A DNA stretch of 64,000 nucleotides from Myoxocephalus aenaeus (GCA_038501785.1 JBAMJR010000140.1:2100001-2164000), one strand, 5' to 3'; shown: positions 35,630 to 49,349, numbered from the stretch's first letter. Translations and numbers: made by a program. The notes: generated by a model not told the origin, from the letters alone.

Positions 35630-36119
35630 GAGGTATCGGATGGATTTATATGAAATGTGGTACCCACATTCATGGTTCCCAGAGGATGAACCCTACTAAT
35701 TCTGGTGGTCCCATGACTTTTCATCTAGTTTCACTTGAAATATATGAAGATGGCATTTTGCTCAAATCATGGTTTGCAGAGGAGAAATCCAAATACCTTT
35801 GGTGGTGTATTTACTTGTTGTCTCGTGCCAGCATGGGGTTGGCAACTTGTGGGATGTAAATTTGTACAAGGTAAATTTGTAAATGTGTTCTTGGTTTATG
35901 ACCAAATACCTTCAAAAATACTGACACTGCCATCTGCCTCAGCTGTACTTCTTACTTGTACCAATTAGTAAATGTAAGCGTGCTAAAATAAGATGCTGAC
36001 CACGGTAAACATTATACCCACTAAATGTACACACGTTAGCAGTGGGAGATTAACGTTTAGCTCAAAGCAATGTGAAGTATAAATGCAGCCTCACAGAGTA
36101 CAATCTTAGTCTTGTTTTA
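35630..36119 (+). mobile_element. degenerate copy of an abundant teleost interspersed repeat
   Basis: Recognisable pieces, in order, are GGATGGATTTATATGAAATG, GACTTTTCATCTAG, GGTTTATGACCAAATACCTT, CATCTGCCTCAGCTGTACTT, GGTAAACATTATACC, TTAGCTCAAAGCA and GCAGCCTCACAGAG then CTTAGTCTTG. I know this order from a repeat common in percomorph genomes. There is no ORF. I do not know its class with confidence, so the mobile label is inference. Confidence 0.7.
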
Positions 36120-39100
36120 TCAACTTAACAAAGAGACATTCATAGTGAAAGTACGGCATCAGCAAAAATAGTCAGTGTCCACATATTTCACTTCTTTTAC
36201 CGACAATATCGACATAGAAAAGAAGTCCTAAGACCCACCATTCAACCCAACCGCCTCCCTCAGGCTTTTATGCAGAAGTTCAGAAAAATATCAAGCAAAT
36301 TAGTCGTATATTAATGTATTTTGCAGAGAACCGGACTGGACTTTGGAGAGCCCTTTTTCTGCAGTGTAATATGCTCATTAGCTCCAAAGCATACATCTAC
36401 ACTTGTTCAGGGAGTTCTTTTTGGGCAACCTGCATCTGCTGTGAACTCCCCTCCTTCCCTCTCTGTCTCCTGAGAGGCCGCCGCACCATATATACTCCAT
36501 TAGCCAATTAATGGCCCAGCATGTTAACATTGAGGAAAGTGCTGCCCACACTAAGCACATTATTACTGTACAGCCCCAATTACCAGCCCCTCTCCTCTCC
36601 TCTCCTCTTTACCAGACACTACACATGAGAGGAGGGGACACTGCAGCTTCTAATGCAACCAGCCCGGGGATATTTCATTAAATAAGGGGACAGTCGAGCT
36701 GTAATGCTTTTAAGCAGGACATTTTCATTTTAATTAGACTGATGATAGAAAAAGTATCCACTATTAAATCAGATGATTTTTGTTTTTCTATGTGTTATCT
36801 GTGATTTATTTCATATTCTAAGAAGTAGAACTGACCTCACATGTACCTCTTTAAATACCATACAGTGTCTATTTGTTTATTCTTCATAACAGTGCGGTGG
36901 GAAAGGCATTTCCTCCTGGCTAAAAGACAGTCTAGACAGTCTAATGCTGAGGTTTTCAGGGCGTTTAAAGTTCACCCCCCCCCCCCATCCACACACTGAC
37001 CATGTCTTCAAGATTATTATGATCTTATTATATATAAATAGATGTGTGAATACCTTCACGTCGACTAAAAACTGTAATGATATTTTCGTCCAGAGCTCCC
37101 TTTTCTTCCCATGAGTGTGAAAGGGACTGTCACATGGAGTAATCACTGTAACACATGATACGGGTGGAACGAGAGGCTTGGTGTGAACTGGTGTGTCAGC
37201 TCACCTCAAGCCCTCCCTCACCGCGCTGGAGGAATCTCACTGTTTATCCAACGGGGCTGTTTTGTTTTTTCTTTGGACTGACAAAGCCAGCAGACTCCTT
37301 CTCCATATGTTTGTCAATGTGTGATCTACCCAGGGGAGGCAGGGGCTGTCTGTACTTTCAGACACTCATTTTGAAGTCAACACACTTAGAAGCTTGAAAG
37401 CCTGCCTCCTCAATATGCATTGTTACGGCGCCGGATGAAACAGAATGTATTTGCTCTCTTTACTTTTCAGCCACCTTGAAAAGATTCTTCTCCTTTTCTC
37501 TCCTCACCAAAACATGTTGTATTGTTCTGAAGTGCAGGTGGAGGGCAGAATGAATCTGTATCAAATCAAAGTGCAGTAAATGACTCCGCGTGCAGCTGTC
37601 GGTGCTGAATCGCTTAAAAAAAAAAGCCTCCGATAGACCATCTTTTGTGTTGACCACTTTTTCGTGGTGTTAATTCGCAGTGTTAACAATCGCATTAAAC
37701 TTGCTGTAGGTATCAATATAATTACAAACGTAATCACACTTCCCAATCAGCCAGTCGGAGCTTCCTTTGAACTCGCTATGCAAATGAGACGCAAATAGGA
37801 TCCTGAAATAATGAGATGGTTTGACAAAGTGGAACGATAACGTCGGCGCCACAATCACAGTAATAGGAGGGATGTGCCTTACAGCAAATTGCTTTTAACT
37901 TTTTTTAAATTAGCGGCACAAGTTCAATGTACCCTGAACAAGGTATATATACGAAAATAACTTCTCTTTTGTTAAATAACAGATTACATTGTCACGGCTA
38001 ATCCAGGTTTGCTCTTCGTCGATATGAACTGTGCTGATTGACCCGCTCCAGAACCGCTGGTCGGCTTGTGTTGGTCTAAAATCAGCGGGAAGTGAAGCAA
38101 CAAACAGGGGGATTCACAAAGAAAAGGAAGGAGAGAGAAAAAAAAGCAGTGATGTGCTCTGCAGCGGTCTGCGAGAGTGGCAGTGGAGTGCTGGCCGCTG
38201 ATTAGAAGCCAACCGGAGCCGAGCAGATAAGAGGGAATGGACATCATAATCGGCTGCCAGCGAGAATGGAGTTCAGTTCAGCCGGAAAATGAAGAAGGAA
38301 CATTGTCAGGTTGTCTTTGTGGGCTCTTTGGCTGTGAAAATATAGTTTCAGGGCGAACATGCGTGGCGATAAGTTCAGAGATTGATAGAAGCTCCACCAG
38401 CACCACCCGCCCAGCGTTTCTTTTCTTTCTCTCTTCTCCCCCATGGCCTTCTGTGAACGAGGGCCGTGGCCACACGCTCTCCAGCACGCCCACGGTCCAA
38501 TCAGAGGGCTTGTTGTCTCCACGGTCCTCTCAGCGTGAGCCAATCAGATAGGGGTGTCTTGGGTGCTGTCCACAGGCGTAAAGAGAGCAGAATAATGGCT
38601 GCTGCCGCCGCTGGCCCAAACAAAGATTTGGATCAGCCTAACCACAGGTTGCACTGTCGCCTTGATGACACATGAAGCAGTCAATCACAGGAGCTGTGGA
38701 AAAATCTCCCAGATTCTGGCAAAACAAACGCTGCTGATAAGCACTCTTCATCAAGTGGACGCACTGCACTGTGCTCCAGCGGTGAAGTCAAACATGCGAT
38801 GTACATCGTCCTCCATCTATAAAGAGGCTGACAAGATATCAATGGAGGAGAACATTTTTACAAAGAAAATAAACGGGTGCTATCTGCAAGGGGCCGCAGG
38901 CCAAACCATAAATTGCATGAGTCATATCAAGGTCAGAGTTTTAAATATATGACCGTAGCTGCCTTATTGCAGGGTAAAAAAAAAAAAAAAAGGCCAGGTT
39001 TTATGAATTAATCTGTCTCACCTCTTCGCTGACTCCTATTTTGAATCACTAAAAGCCCCTGTCAAAAAACGTCTGCTTGAATTAACGATCGCTAACGTCG

Positions 39101-39153
39101 GCCGAGCCGGGGGTTTTTGGCGGCGGCCCATCTCGGGTCGCGCTGACACACGC

Positions 39154-39177
39154 GGGGGGGGGGGGGGGGGGGGGGGG
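39154..39177. repeat. homopolymer run of 24 G
   Basis: An unbroken G run in a CpG-rich patch (about 39090-39230). The pard3 sense strand reads C here. The run length may be unreliable in the assembly. Confidence 0.9.
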
Positions 39178-40723
39178 CGGCTGACGGTCGCCAGCGCCGG
39201 AGACCCCTCGTCTCGGCCCGATCCATAGTTTCATAAACGCACTCTGGAACGGGTCCTGCCTCCGTGGCGGCGTTGTAATCAATCAGAGCAATGCGCCTTA
39301 AAGCGCAGGACCAAGACAATCAAATGTAGCACCTCGGGAACGCGATACAGTAGCGCCACCCAAAAAATACAAGAAGTAATGGATTTCTAAGCTGTCGTCC
39401 GGCCCAACCCTAATGCTTTGAATATCGACTCGTCTTCGTGGCAGGTTGGTTTATTATTACCTACCACGATTTCCCTCAGGATTCCCTTTCCATTAACCGA
39501 GGGACAATCCTGGCCTGGCTGAGTGATGGGATTTGTGAACAGGTACAAAAGGAAAGAATTAGGTTGCCCTCGCGCGCAGGCGGCTGGAGCCGGAGCTCAC
39601 ACATGCAGAACGGACACAAACAAGACAGGGAATGAGAAATTGGACGGCGGCGGCGAGAGAGAAGGAGCGGGATTCAAAGTGTGTGTGTGTTTGTGGGGGA
39701 TCGTTGGGAGGGCATGCGCTCTACATATCTCGTGCCCGCTGGGTTGCCTGTGTCGGTTCTGCTGCTTAGCATGCCGGTCCCTTGGGAGCCTCTCAAAGGG
39801 GGACGGATCGGGATGGAGAGCCAGGCCCGCCGGTGCACTGAGGGAAATGTGTCGGGCCCTCAGCCAGAGGGTGGAGAGGACCATCGCTGCAAGTCATAGT
39901 TGAATACCGAAAAGAAATGCGCCACAGCAAAACCTCCAGATGTTCCATTCAGCGAGGTAGAGGGCCTTTTGTTTTCACACACTGGCTTGTGTTTGTGGTG
40001 CCATGCATTTTGGACGTGCCATCCGTCCTTTTCTCCCTTCGCCGTGAGAGGGAGCGGTATCAAGCCCCATTGTTTCTATTCAATTAGCCGTCATTACCGA
40101 CGGCAGTTTGATTACTGAGTTCATTTGGCTGCCGGAGAACAATGGAGGCGGCACGCTGTCTTTTCATCCGGCCCCGCCGCCGGTATTGGAGGGCATTAAA
40201 TGGAGCTGGTCTTTGAGGGATGACGGCGGCACGCGGCGAAACCCCAATGCCTCGCCCTCGCTCTTCTGGACGCCCGCGATGTCCGCAAAAACCACCGGAG
40301 GACACGGAGCCAAGAGGGGGGCGGATTAAAAAAAGGAACGGCGTAGTCGTGAGCGATTAACAACCTGGAGAAGCAGGAGAAGACGAATGCGGGGCGACAT
40401 CAATTTCACTGTTATAATGAGCAGCATTCAATCATGCCAAATCCACGGGGGCCTACGAGCACCATTAAGAGGTCAGCGCCTCCGAACGGCACCGGCAACA
40501 GCGATCCATAAATGATCTCTTTAATGTACTGATATAAAAAGAAAGGGACATTTCACAAATTGACATCTGAGTACTTTACCAGAATTCCCCAACCTCGCTC
40601 TTGCCATTTTGCTAATTAAGTAGTTTGCTAATTTTCCGGTCAGCAGTGTATTTTTTTAATTTTTTTTCTTCTCTTTTCTTTGTTTGGGCTTTCAGCGCGC
40701 TCGGGCTCGTTCTGAGCACTCAC

Positions 40724-40852
40724 CTCTCTTGCTCCAGCCTCATCCGCATGGTCTCCTCCTCTGACGCCTGCATGTCCTCAGCTTTAGATTTGCTGGAGCC
40801 CTTCCTCTCCATCCTGTCTCCTGGCCGCTCATCCTTCCGGTGCTTTCCGAAC
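40724..40852 (-). CDS. pard3: pard3 internal exon C: FGKHRKDE and charged linker
   Basis: The minus strand reads 1 base, 42 codons and 2 bases (129 nt). The product starts FGKHRKDERPGDRMERKG and ends ASEEETMRMRLEQER once the split Arg is completed by exon D. Human PARD3 has FGKHRKDDK at the start and SEEERIRMKQEQER at the end, so both ends are conserved. The middle here (KGSSKSKAEDMQ) replaces the mammalian KIKIQESFT-like stretch. The acceptor is ttttactcag|GTTCGG and the donor AGAG|gtgagt. Start and end phases are equal (2 and 2), so skipping the exon would keep the frame. The exon supplies the N-terminal part of a charged, probably helical region. Confidence 0.95.
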
Positions 40853-41659
40853 CTGAGTAAAAGAGAAGGGCAGGGAGAATGCAATTGAAGGCCCAGACTT
40901 TAATAATTTCGAACCCAATGTGGACTTTTTTTTCTTTTTACAGCAGCACGTCTCTTCTTTGTCCTGGAAATTCAGGTGAAACGCTCAGTAGGAAATTAAA
41001 GTGTCAAACTGTCAAAATCTTCAGGTCGGGTTTGTACTGGAACGACAGCTCAGGAGGAGTCTCCCCGGGCACCCGTTCGTTATTGAAAGAATAACTTTTT
41101 TCATATGAATGCAATCAAAACGCATCAAGCCATATCAAAAGATAACTCGTAACGTAGTGAATGCCCTCCCTGCAGAGTCTCCATCCAGGACAGCAGGAAG
41201 GATCCAGTGAGTCTGAAAAAGTGTCAAATGGCAAAACCCCCTCTTTCTAAAAGAGAAGATGAGCTCCCCATTTCCTGCCTGAGCTGTGGGGTTTACTTAA
41301 AAGTGACGGGAGCAGTGACAGCTCACGATTTAGTTTGGAGCGAGGAGGAGCTACCTGCAGCCGGCGGAAGGTAAACGGAGGGAACGGCCCGAGCTCGCCC
41401 GGTATCATCTGTAACTTCCTGGGCAGGAAACTTTTACAGTTTAATGACGGGAGTGACACGGCGGCGGAGGTAAATCCGTAACAGCTTTTACAGCGAGGCG
41501 AGAATAAGCCAAGCCAATGATCGTAAACTCCTCAAGTCGGGCCGAGCTTGGCGAATAAATGACTGGAGACTGTGGCTGTCTGAGGGGTGTGAGAAAATGA
41601 TGAGGAACGGGGGGAGGCACGCTGTGACAGGGAGTACAGTACTGTTAGAGGGCTGCACG

Positions 41660-41660
<1 letters not shown>

Positions 41661-41720
<60 letters not shown>
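41661..41720. repeat. compound (AC)n(AT)n microsatellite
   Basis: An AC tract to about 41697 followed by an AT tract from 41701. It lies about 810 bases upstream of exon C in pard3 orientation. Confidence 0.98.
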
Positions 41721-42572
41721 GGACAACTCTATTAACTGACTCCACTGGCTGAGACCTTTTTACTCACAACAATGTGCTTGTGGAAGAGCAGCTGTCGACG
41801 TTACCCGTGTGCAGAGAATGTATAAGGTAAAGGACAAACGCTCTGCTGAGACAAGAACAGGAACGGCTATATCGTGAAAGTATGATGTCATTTCCTGCTG
41901 CTCCACAATGGGGCCAGCTGTGGAGGAAGTGCTAAACGGCAGGATACAGAAAAAGGAAGCCTCGCAGACAGATATCCAGGCAAGTGCACACGCGGTGATA
42001 GCAGCACATCTGTACGCCATGTGCAGTACAGTCAGTGCTGCGCTGACCCACAGTGTGAGGTTCTCAATATGTTCTGGCAGGCAAAGCCTCATTAAATATG
42101 TCTTTGGAGAATGCAACCATTTGAGCATCATGTTTTTATAGGTTACCAGATTGCTTTAAATAATTACAGTTGAGGGTTTATGCTAGGAAAGAGGTGAGGA
42201 GTGGTCACTGCATAGACATGAGCGGTGTAATTAAGGTTATTGTGGATGTTTAATACCAGGGTTGGCGTTGGGTCAACTCAGCCTTCAAGCATGTCTTGTA
42301 ACTATGGGCGAAGCGGGGGAGGGGCTCAACACGGGCTTTACATGAATACCATTTCAGAGTCAGAGCTAAATATGAAAATCTCAAAGGAAGGATGGTACAA
42401 AATGTGTTTGACGTAGATCTGACTGATGGATTTTCTCATGGAAGAACTCAGTTAATTACATCCCAAATCAAATGCACTCAACAGGTGTTGTGACCTGGAG
42501 GCAAATCATACCGAGGTTGGACAGAAATTAAATCTTTTTGCGACAGTATGAATATAATTGTAAAGTAGAACT

Positions 42573-42843
42573 ACCGCCTTGAGGTTGTATGCATCCGCCA
42601 ACCAGTCAAATTGCCGTTTTACGTCCACGTCCGTCGAAAATATCATTACAGTTTATCTTATTAGACATTGGAAAATGAATTTGTTATTAGCGTATGGATT
42701 TTTGAATCATGTCAAAGGGTTATTATGGGTTATTATGGTGAGGTCATACCTCATAGCCTTTGACCACCAAATTCTGATTGTTAATCCTTGATCCTGATGT
42801 TTCTCTCTCGGTATTCCTGACGTATTACATCCCGAGAATGGGA
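42573..42843 (+). mobile_element. degenerate teleost repeat (CCGCCAACCAG ... CCCGAGAATGGGA type)
   Basis: The pieces are CCTTGAGGTTGTATGCATCC, GCCAACCAGTCAAATTGC, CCTTTGACCACCAAATTCTG, ATCCTTGATCC and CCGAGAATGGGA. They follow the order of a repeat familiar from fish intergenic sequence. It is strongly diverged and has lost internal parts. There is no coding capacity and the class is not assigned. Confidence 0.65.
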
Positions 42844-45800
42844 AAGAGGTCACAAAAGGAAGAGACAGATATCTCGGTAAATTATTGTCTGCTTAAAAGC
42901 TAAACATGTTTTGATATAAATTGGGAATTTCTTTTGCATTGAAATGCTAAAAACAGTTTTAACACGGAATGACTGGAATTGCATAAATCTGACTACCCAA
43001 AGGTTTCATATGTTTTTTCATATGTTTTCATATGTTTTTTGTTCTTTCAAATGTGAAAACTCAATCAAATGTAAGTGTATGTTTTTATGATTGTCAGGTT
43101 GGTGGAAACCAGCCCACTTATATGAACAAATCTGATGATTGTAAAGACAAGGCAATAACCAAAAGTATACAGGCAGGAGGGCATGTGAGACGTGAGAAGA
43201 AATTCAATAAATATAATCACAGAAAGGGACTGGGTTTTTATTGACTGTTTATATTACATAAGCGTAACTCGATGTTGTAGCATTGTGCACGCAGACATTG
43301 ATTATGATGTTCCACATGGGCTTTTTAGAGCCGTCCTGTTCAATTTCAGACCGAGGAACAGGAGAAAGCATTAGGCTCTGCAGTCTCGCAGCCCCCGCGG
43401 TGCTTCAATCATACTTTATTTTTACCTTCCTCATAGCTGAGCTTTATTTGACAGTTTTAAAAACTTTCTCCGAAAGCTGGAAAAAAAAAATGACATCAGA
43501 CAAGGTTGACTTCGGGCCGGTGGAAGTGAATATATTCATGGAATGGGAGACTGTTTCCCTCATGGATGTTTATTATTCTACTTTACATTAAAAGCAGCCG
43601 GGACCTTTGTGCAAAATGGTTTCTCGTGCTTTGTAATTTTGTAATTTTTGAAATGTGCCGTGGCCCGGTGGGAGATTCTGGTCCGCGGTCGCACAGGAGA
43701 GGCCAAGGGAGCGCTATGTGGGGGCCTATGTAGCACAGATAGCATACATTACCTGATTAATTAATCAACAAATGGCTCCAGTAAGGCATAAAACTCTAAG
43801 ATGGGGCTGGGCATGCTAATAATAGTAAGCCTGCTATCTATCACCAGGCAGGCGACAGCTTTCCTCGCCTCACTTCAAGGACTTTCATTAACTTCCTGAC
43901 GAAAATTCACCTTCCTCTTTTTCCTCTTCCAATTTATTTTTTTCCGTCTCTTCTTGCCCCACCCCTTCAACAAAAAAAACATGAACCCGAGGGGAGACAA
44001 ACTTCTGCCTTTTAACTTCTTTTTTCAGCTTTTTCCTCTGGACCAACATCAATACATTGAGGGATTTGTCGTAGTGAAACTCATTGGCGGATTAGACTGA
44101 GCGGGACCGTGGGCACGCGGCAGCTATTCCCCCATCGCCGGTGGCCTGAGGAGGACGGCCCACATCAAAGCGGAGGCGGAGGGAAGGGACGATGCTACCA
44201 GAGCTATGAGAAGGCTATCGGGACGCTTGCTGGTTCACAGCACGGCTCTGCCCTTCACTCGAGCAGCTTGAGCCCTGCCAGTGGGGACCGCGCCGCGACA
44301 CAGGATTAGCCACCGAACCTCCGCTGACGCACAAACCCCAGTGTACAATTTCGACACTCGACATTTTCTCAGCAGGGACGTATATCTCTGGTGCCAGTGT
44401 GTGTGAAAGCTGCAAACTGTATTGACTTTCATACCTGTCTCGGGAAGATAAGTGTCTCATTTGAGAAACGAAGGGAATCCAATAAAAAAAACAGTAACGA
44501 TTTGGAGTTAATCAGTGAGAGGAAACTTGGGCCGTTTCTGTAAAACTCTTGAGCCAGTATTGGCACCTTGGCATTAATCAGGGCTGGCATCAGGATAGTT
44601 GTATTGAGAGTGAGGTTGATGAGGCTTGATAATAAGATATTGATTGGCAGCCGCAACTCACGGGTAGAATGACAATGGAGTAACTACAGAACCTTGCAGT
44701 TTGGGAAAGATAACTTTATGGGGCCCAAAGGTCCGACCAGTTTCTTTGCACTGCAGTATAATTACAACCTTTTATTATTACATATTAATACACACTATTT
44801 ACCATTTGAAACGGACACTCGTTCAGTAGATTAACAGAATACTCAAAACCTCCTTTTCTTCCCCCAAAAATGGACTTGACTTGATTTGAAACGACTCGCT
44901 CTTTGTGCAACAGCTGGACCTCACGTCTCCGTTAAAGCCACGTAAGCGACGAGATGCCATCTACATCCTCATAAAGCTCCGATCATATTTTCCTGCCGCA
45001 CGCCACCAGACCGAAGCTCTGTTTAACGATCCGTCCCTAAGCATCTATCTCACTGTGCCGAACAGCAGGTGAGAGCGATGAATACACAAATGATGCAGAA
45101 GGGCCGTCAAAAGACAAAGAGCGATGGCGAGGAGAGATGCGGCTCCCAACCCACCTGGCGTTCAGTTAATATAACATCAGCACAAACAGCTGAGTAAGAC
45201 GCATCGGGAGATGCGGGGAATATTTACGACCTTTAGGGCTGCGTTCAAAGCCTGAGCTGCTCCTCCGCACCATTCATCATCGCTTGGCTCCGACAACGTC
45301 TGATTGGCCATCAAACCTCATTTGGGTGGTGTGTGATCTAACACGCGTCGGTCATAAAATACGCTTTATTAATGTTATGACTGCCACTGAAGCCTCGACA
45401 GTCAGATTGAAGCGTTCAATCAAAAGTGTCATCAATCTCGTCAAATTAAACGTTTTCAGATGCAGTCGCACATTCGGCATATTCCTGAGGAGCTGGCTTT
45501 GTTGTACGTGTCTGCTATTACTATAAAAGAAGTCAGTAAATAGGCACTCCATTCAATATTATACATCCTCATACATCACAGACTACAGAAGGGTTTATAC
45601 CGCGAGCAGTTGAGGCCTCATAGATCATCTTTATCGATTTACAGGGTAATAATACTTCAAGGCTGCAGCACAACAGGGGAGGGAAAAAAAAGTCAGAGAT
45701 AGAATTTCCAAAGAGGGAGAAAAAGTAAATTATGCAAAGCCTCAAAGCCATTCTGATTGTTACAATCACTTAATCTGGGGAGTAGATTTGAAAGAAGCTA

Positions 45801-46070
45801 ATCTGTTTTGACATCTTCGGTGGGGAATTTGTGCTTTTCTCACAGGAAGTTGCTGACTCTCCGGGGGCAAATGACAGCAGGAGTAGCCGTCTATTCCTCC
45901 GACTAAAACGCCTGTTTTCTTTTCAAAAGCGAATGTGACGGGCTGCCAGGTTCAACATCACATATGAGGTGTTAAATTAGTCAAATCCGCAAATGGAGCA
46001 GGTGAGCCGAAAAGAAAGAGCGTCTGCATCCATCAATTTGAGTAAGTGATGAGAAGATAATTTCAAGGGC

Positions 46071-46102
46071 AGACAGACAGAGAGAGAGAGAGAGAGAGAG
46101 AG
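46071..46102. repeat. (GA)n microsatellite with GACA start
   Basis: Three GACA-like units followed by a GA tract. Confidence 0.96.
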
Positions 46103-47310
46103 TCATTATGGCTTCTGCTCGGCCAACCTGAAAGTTAATCCAAATCTCCCAGGGCCAAGTCTGAGCCCACATCGCCCCGAACTGTATCTGTCGCAGTCAG
46201 GAAGAAAATAAATAACTCTTGCCTCCACCCCACTGCGTTTCATGGAATAATCTATACAGCGCCATTAAAATATGTATATTCTTTTAAATCTCTGAGAGAA
46301 GAATCGAGAGACGTCATTATTTGTTGTGTTGACGGCAGAAGGACGCGGCAGAAAGTTGAGTCTAGCACACAAACAAAAAACAGCTTTTTTTCTGCCTTCT
46401 CCCATCCCTTGTCCAAAGCAAAGGCTCGTCAATATGAATAGGATGCTTTCTACGCAGTGCCTCACCAAGGAGCGAAACCCTGGCAGAGGCATGTCTTTTT
46501 AATAGTGCCTTGTTAGGGAGGCGAGGCTCTTGTTGTGTCTGTCCTCCTCCCTGGCTAAGTGTTGGTGCAGCTGTGACACTCTCTACCTGGGGTGAGACAC
46601 ACAGATAAGATGCCTTGTAAAAAAGAAATCCAATAAGAGGTTTTTTGTGTTTTTTTTTTCTCTTCCCAAGGAATCACACTGTGACCCAGCGATCGTTACC
46701 AGACATTAAAGGGGGCGTTCGTTATCGTGGCCTCGGCGCAGTGTCCCCCGCCTCTGGTTCCCAGGGACAGCCGACCCCGGAGGGGTGTGGGGAGGAAGTT
46801 CCTCTGCCGCTCGTCCGGCCTCCAGCCACCGCCAGCCGATTATCTCCCTCCCCGCGGAGCTCATTATCCGCAACCTGTAATGTCAGTCGGCGCTTCCCCG
46901 GCTCTCCGCCAGACCTCTTTCAAACCCCAGACTCTAACAATGCGATGCATCCTCGGTGAAACATTTTTCTTGAAGAGTTTAAGGAAGACTGCAACCCTGA
47001 GATTCATCAATGGACGTGTCAGATAAAGTGGCTCCCCGGTGGATTCGCAACCATCCCGGGGTTCATGATATGGAATGTGCTTTTAAAATAACACAACCCT
47101 TGATGCAGTCGCACAGTCCGCTGCCTCGTACGGGTCGCAGTGAGATATAACATCTCAGCGCCTTCGCCTCATTGGACAAGGGCCGGCGCACACTGAACCA
47201 ATCGATTTCCTCCTGAGGGAAGGAGAGGGAGTAGGGGCTGCTGGTGATTGGCTGCAGCTCTGGAGGGAAGCCGGGCCTAATTCCTCCAGCAATGGTGTGA
47301 AAACAGTAGG

Positions 47311-47396
47311 GGAGGGAGGGAGGGAGGGATGATGGGAGTCAAAATGGTTTGTGTCGTCCCCCTCCTCCTCCTCCTCCTCCTCCTCCTCCTCCTCCT
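47311..47396. repeat. GGGA repeat, then (CCT)12
   Basis: Four or five GGGA units at 47311-47329 precede a pure CCT tract at 47361-47396. The two are purine-rich on opposite strands. Confidence 0.95.
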
Positions 47397-48172
47397 ACAC
47401 CATGGAGGCATGACATGCATTTATTCATGACATCATCCCAGTGGGGGGACAGCGCCACGGGCGAGACGGAGGTTAAAATGATTCTCACCAGATACTTCCA
47501 CGCCTAAAAGGGTCTCCCAGCTGAGCGAAGACGACGGCGTCACGTCGGAGGATGTTCCGTTTCGGTGACCCTCGACCAAAAATAATGAAAAAGAAAAACT
47601 ATTTACAGGTATATGAATTGCATGCCATGCCGGATCATTGTATTTAAATGACAGCATTTTTCTCAACCCACCTGTTTACCATAAAGAGGTTATTGTATGG
47701 AAATGAAGATTTTGTTTTTTCCGGCAGCAACAGAGATGCATTTGGAAATTCATGCTATCCCGCTCTTATAGAGAATAGTTCACCCTTAAATGTGTCTATT
47801 TTCCTGCTGCGTCAGTCCTGTTATTTCTGCAAACTCTCTGTCTGTTTATTCCCCCTCTTTCGGAATCTATCTTCCTTGTTTGCTCTGTTTTTCTTTCATG
47901 CCTTTTATTAAGTCTGTTTGTGTCCACCGGCCTGATCAACAACTACATTCCACCGCCGGGCTCGTTGTTAGGAGACTAACAGCCTCACCACCGGCACTCC
48001 GAAGGGCTGGGAGGGAGGAGTACGACCAGGAGAAGGGTTGAGACCAAAATAAATGCACGTGTGTGAAGACCGGTCAGTCGCAGAGAGCTGCAGAGCTATT
48101 TCTGGGTGGCATCCCATCCCACAGATAGTCTATTGTTCTTCCGCCGTGTTTGTTTGTGCCATTACGTGTGAA

Positions 48173-48218
48173 TGTGTGTGTGTGTAGTGTGTGTGTGTGT
48201 GTGTATGTGTGTGTGTGG
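48173..48218. repeat. interrupted (GT)n microsatellite
   Basis: A GT tract with AG and A interruptions. Confidence 0.95.
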
Positions 48219-48414
48219 AGGATGGTATGGTAGATTATTCTAAATTCCAGCGACAGAGTTAATCCGCTCTTATTAAGAAATGTTCTCTCTAGTCACAGAG
48301 ACCGGAACAGAATACGGACGACACGGAGCGGCATGGCAGTGAATGGCGGAGGATGTTCTCTGCTTTCAAACTAACAGCTATCAGTATCAAAGCGGCGGTT
48401 GAACTGAATAAGTG

Positions 48415-48416
<2 letters not shown>

Positions 48417-48454
<38 letters not shown>
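48417..48454. repeat. (TG)19 microsatellite
   Basis: A pure TG tract. Confidence 0.98.
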
Positions 48455-48456
<2 letters not shown>

Positions 48457-48610
48457 AAGGAGGATGTCTGTCTACAACTTAAGAGCCCTTGCATGCGTGT
48501 GGGTTTGTGCAAATGCAAGATGAGGAAAAAACGGAAAAGAAACTGCATTCATCTGTTTTTCTCCGTATGCCAATTATTCATATTTAAGCAACAGCAGGTA
48601 CACACAAGCA

Positions 48611-48612
<2 letters not shown>

Positions 48613-48657
<45 letters not shown>
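48613..48657. repeat. (TG)n microsatellite
   Basis: A pure TG tract of 45 bases. Confidence 0.98.
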
Positions 48658-48658
<1 letters not shown>

Positions 48659-48790
48659 GATCTATATATGCGTGCCTGCATATCAAGGGACAGCTTGGCT
48701 TTTCCATATTTCAAACAGCCTGCAATACAAAGGACGAGGCCCAGCCCAACATGATTGCCTTTAATGTTTCACATAAATCACTGAGTTATG

Positions 48791-48794
<4 letters not shown>

Positions 48795-48873
<79 letters not shown>

Positions 48874-48877
48874 GTGT
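48795..48877. repeat. long (TG)n microsatellite
   Basis: A tract of about 83 bases with one CG step near the 3' end. Confidence 0.98.
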
Positions 48878-49086
48878 CTGTGAGGGGAGTGGTGTTGTTG
48901 CACACGCTCAGAGGAACATTTCAGATCCCTGACACCCCTGATTAAAGCCTCTCATTACAACACAAATAAACAGTCCAAACGCATTCATACATCCATTTGT
49001 TAAAGTGTATGAGAGCAGTGAAGAGGCAGTTTGCATAGAAACACTTGAGCAGCTCGGAAAGGGAGTTCAGGTGTTGGGGTAAGCTT

Positions 49087-49112
49087 TGTGTGTGTGTGTG
49101 TGTGTGTGTGTG
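49087..49112. repeat. (TG)13 microsatellite
   Basis: A pure TG tract; a complementary CA tract lies about 205 bases on. Confidence 0.97.
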
Positions 49113-49318
49113 GTGTTATTTGAACTTCTGACATTCTTACGATCACAATCACGCCGCACACTTTCTTTTCCCACACTTTATGTACAAACAAGCCCATTAT
49201 GAGTCACCTGCCAATGGCATTTCCGAGCCACAACCCATGCATTAGCAGACCCGCACACATGCTCTCACATGCTCACATGCACACATACACGCTTGTCTAA
49301 TGCTTAACCAATCCAGCC

Positions 49319-49345
<27 letters not shown>
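49319..49345. repeat. (CA)n microsatellite
   Basis: A pure CA tract of 27 bases. Confidence 0.97.

Positions 49346-49349
<4 letters not shown>

Larger units (their letters stand above)
33070..40723 (-). other. pard3: pard3 intron between exons C and D (7,654 nt)
   Basis: It is bounded by gtgagt after exon C and tttatcacag before exon D. It contains a CT tract, a degenerate teleost interspersed repeat at about 35.6-36.1 kb and a 24-base G run inside a CpG-rich patch. 36.2-38.9 kb and 39.3-40.7 kb show nothing I recognise. Confidence 0.9.

Noticed and set aside
41760..42131. 123-codon minus-strand frame with hydrophobic stretches
   Set aside because: No family is recognised, there is no splice support, and it lies inside the intron between exons B and C.
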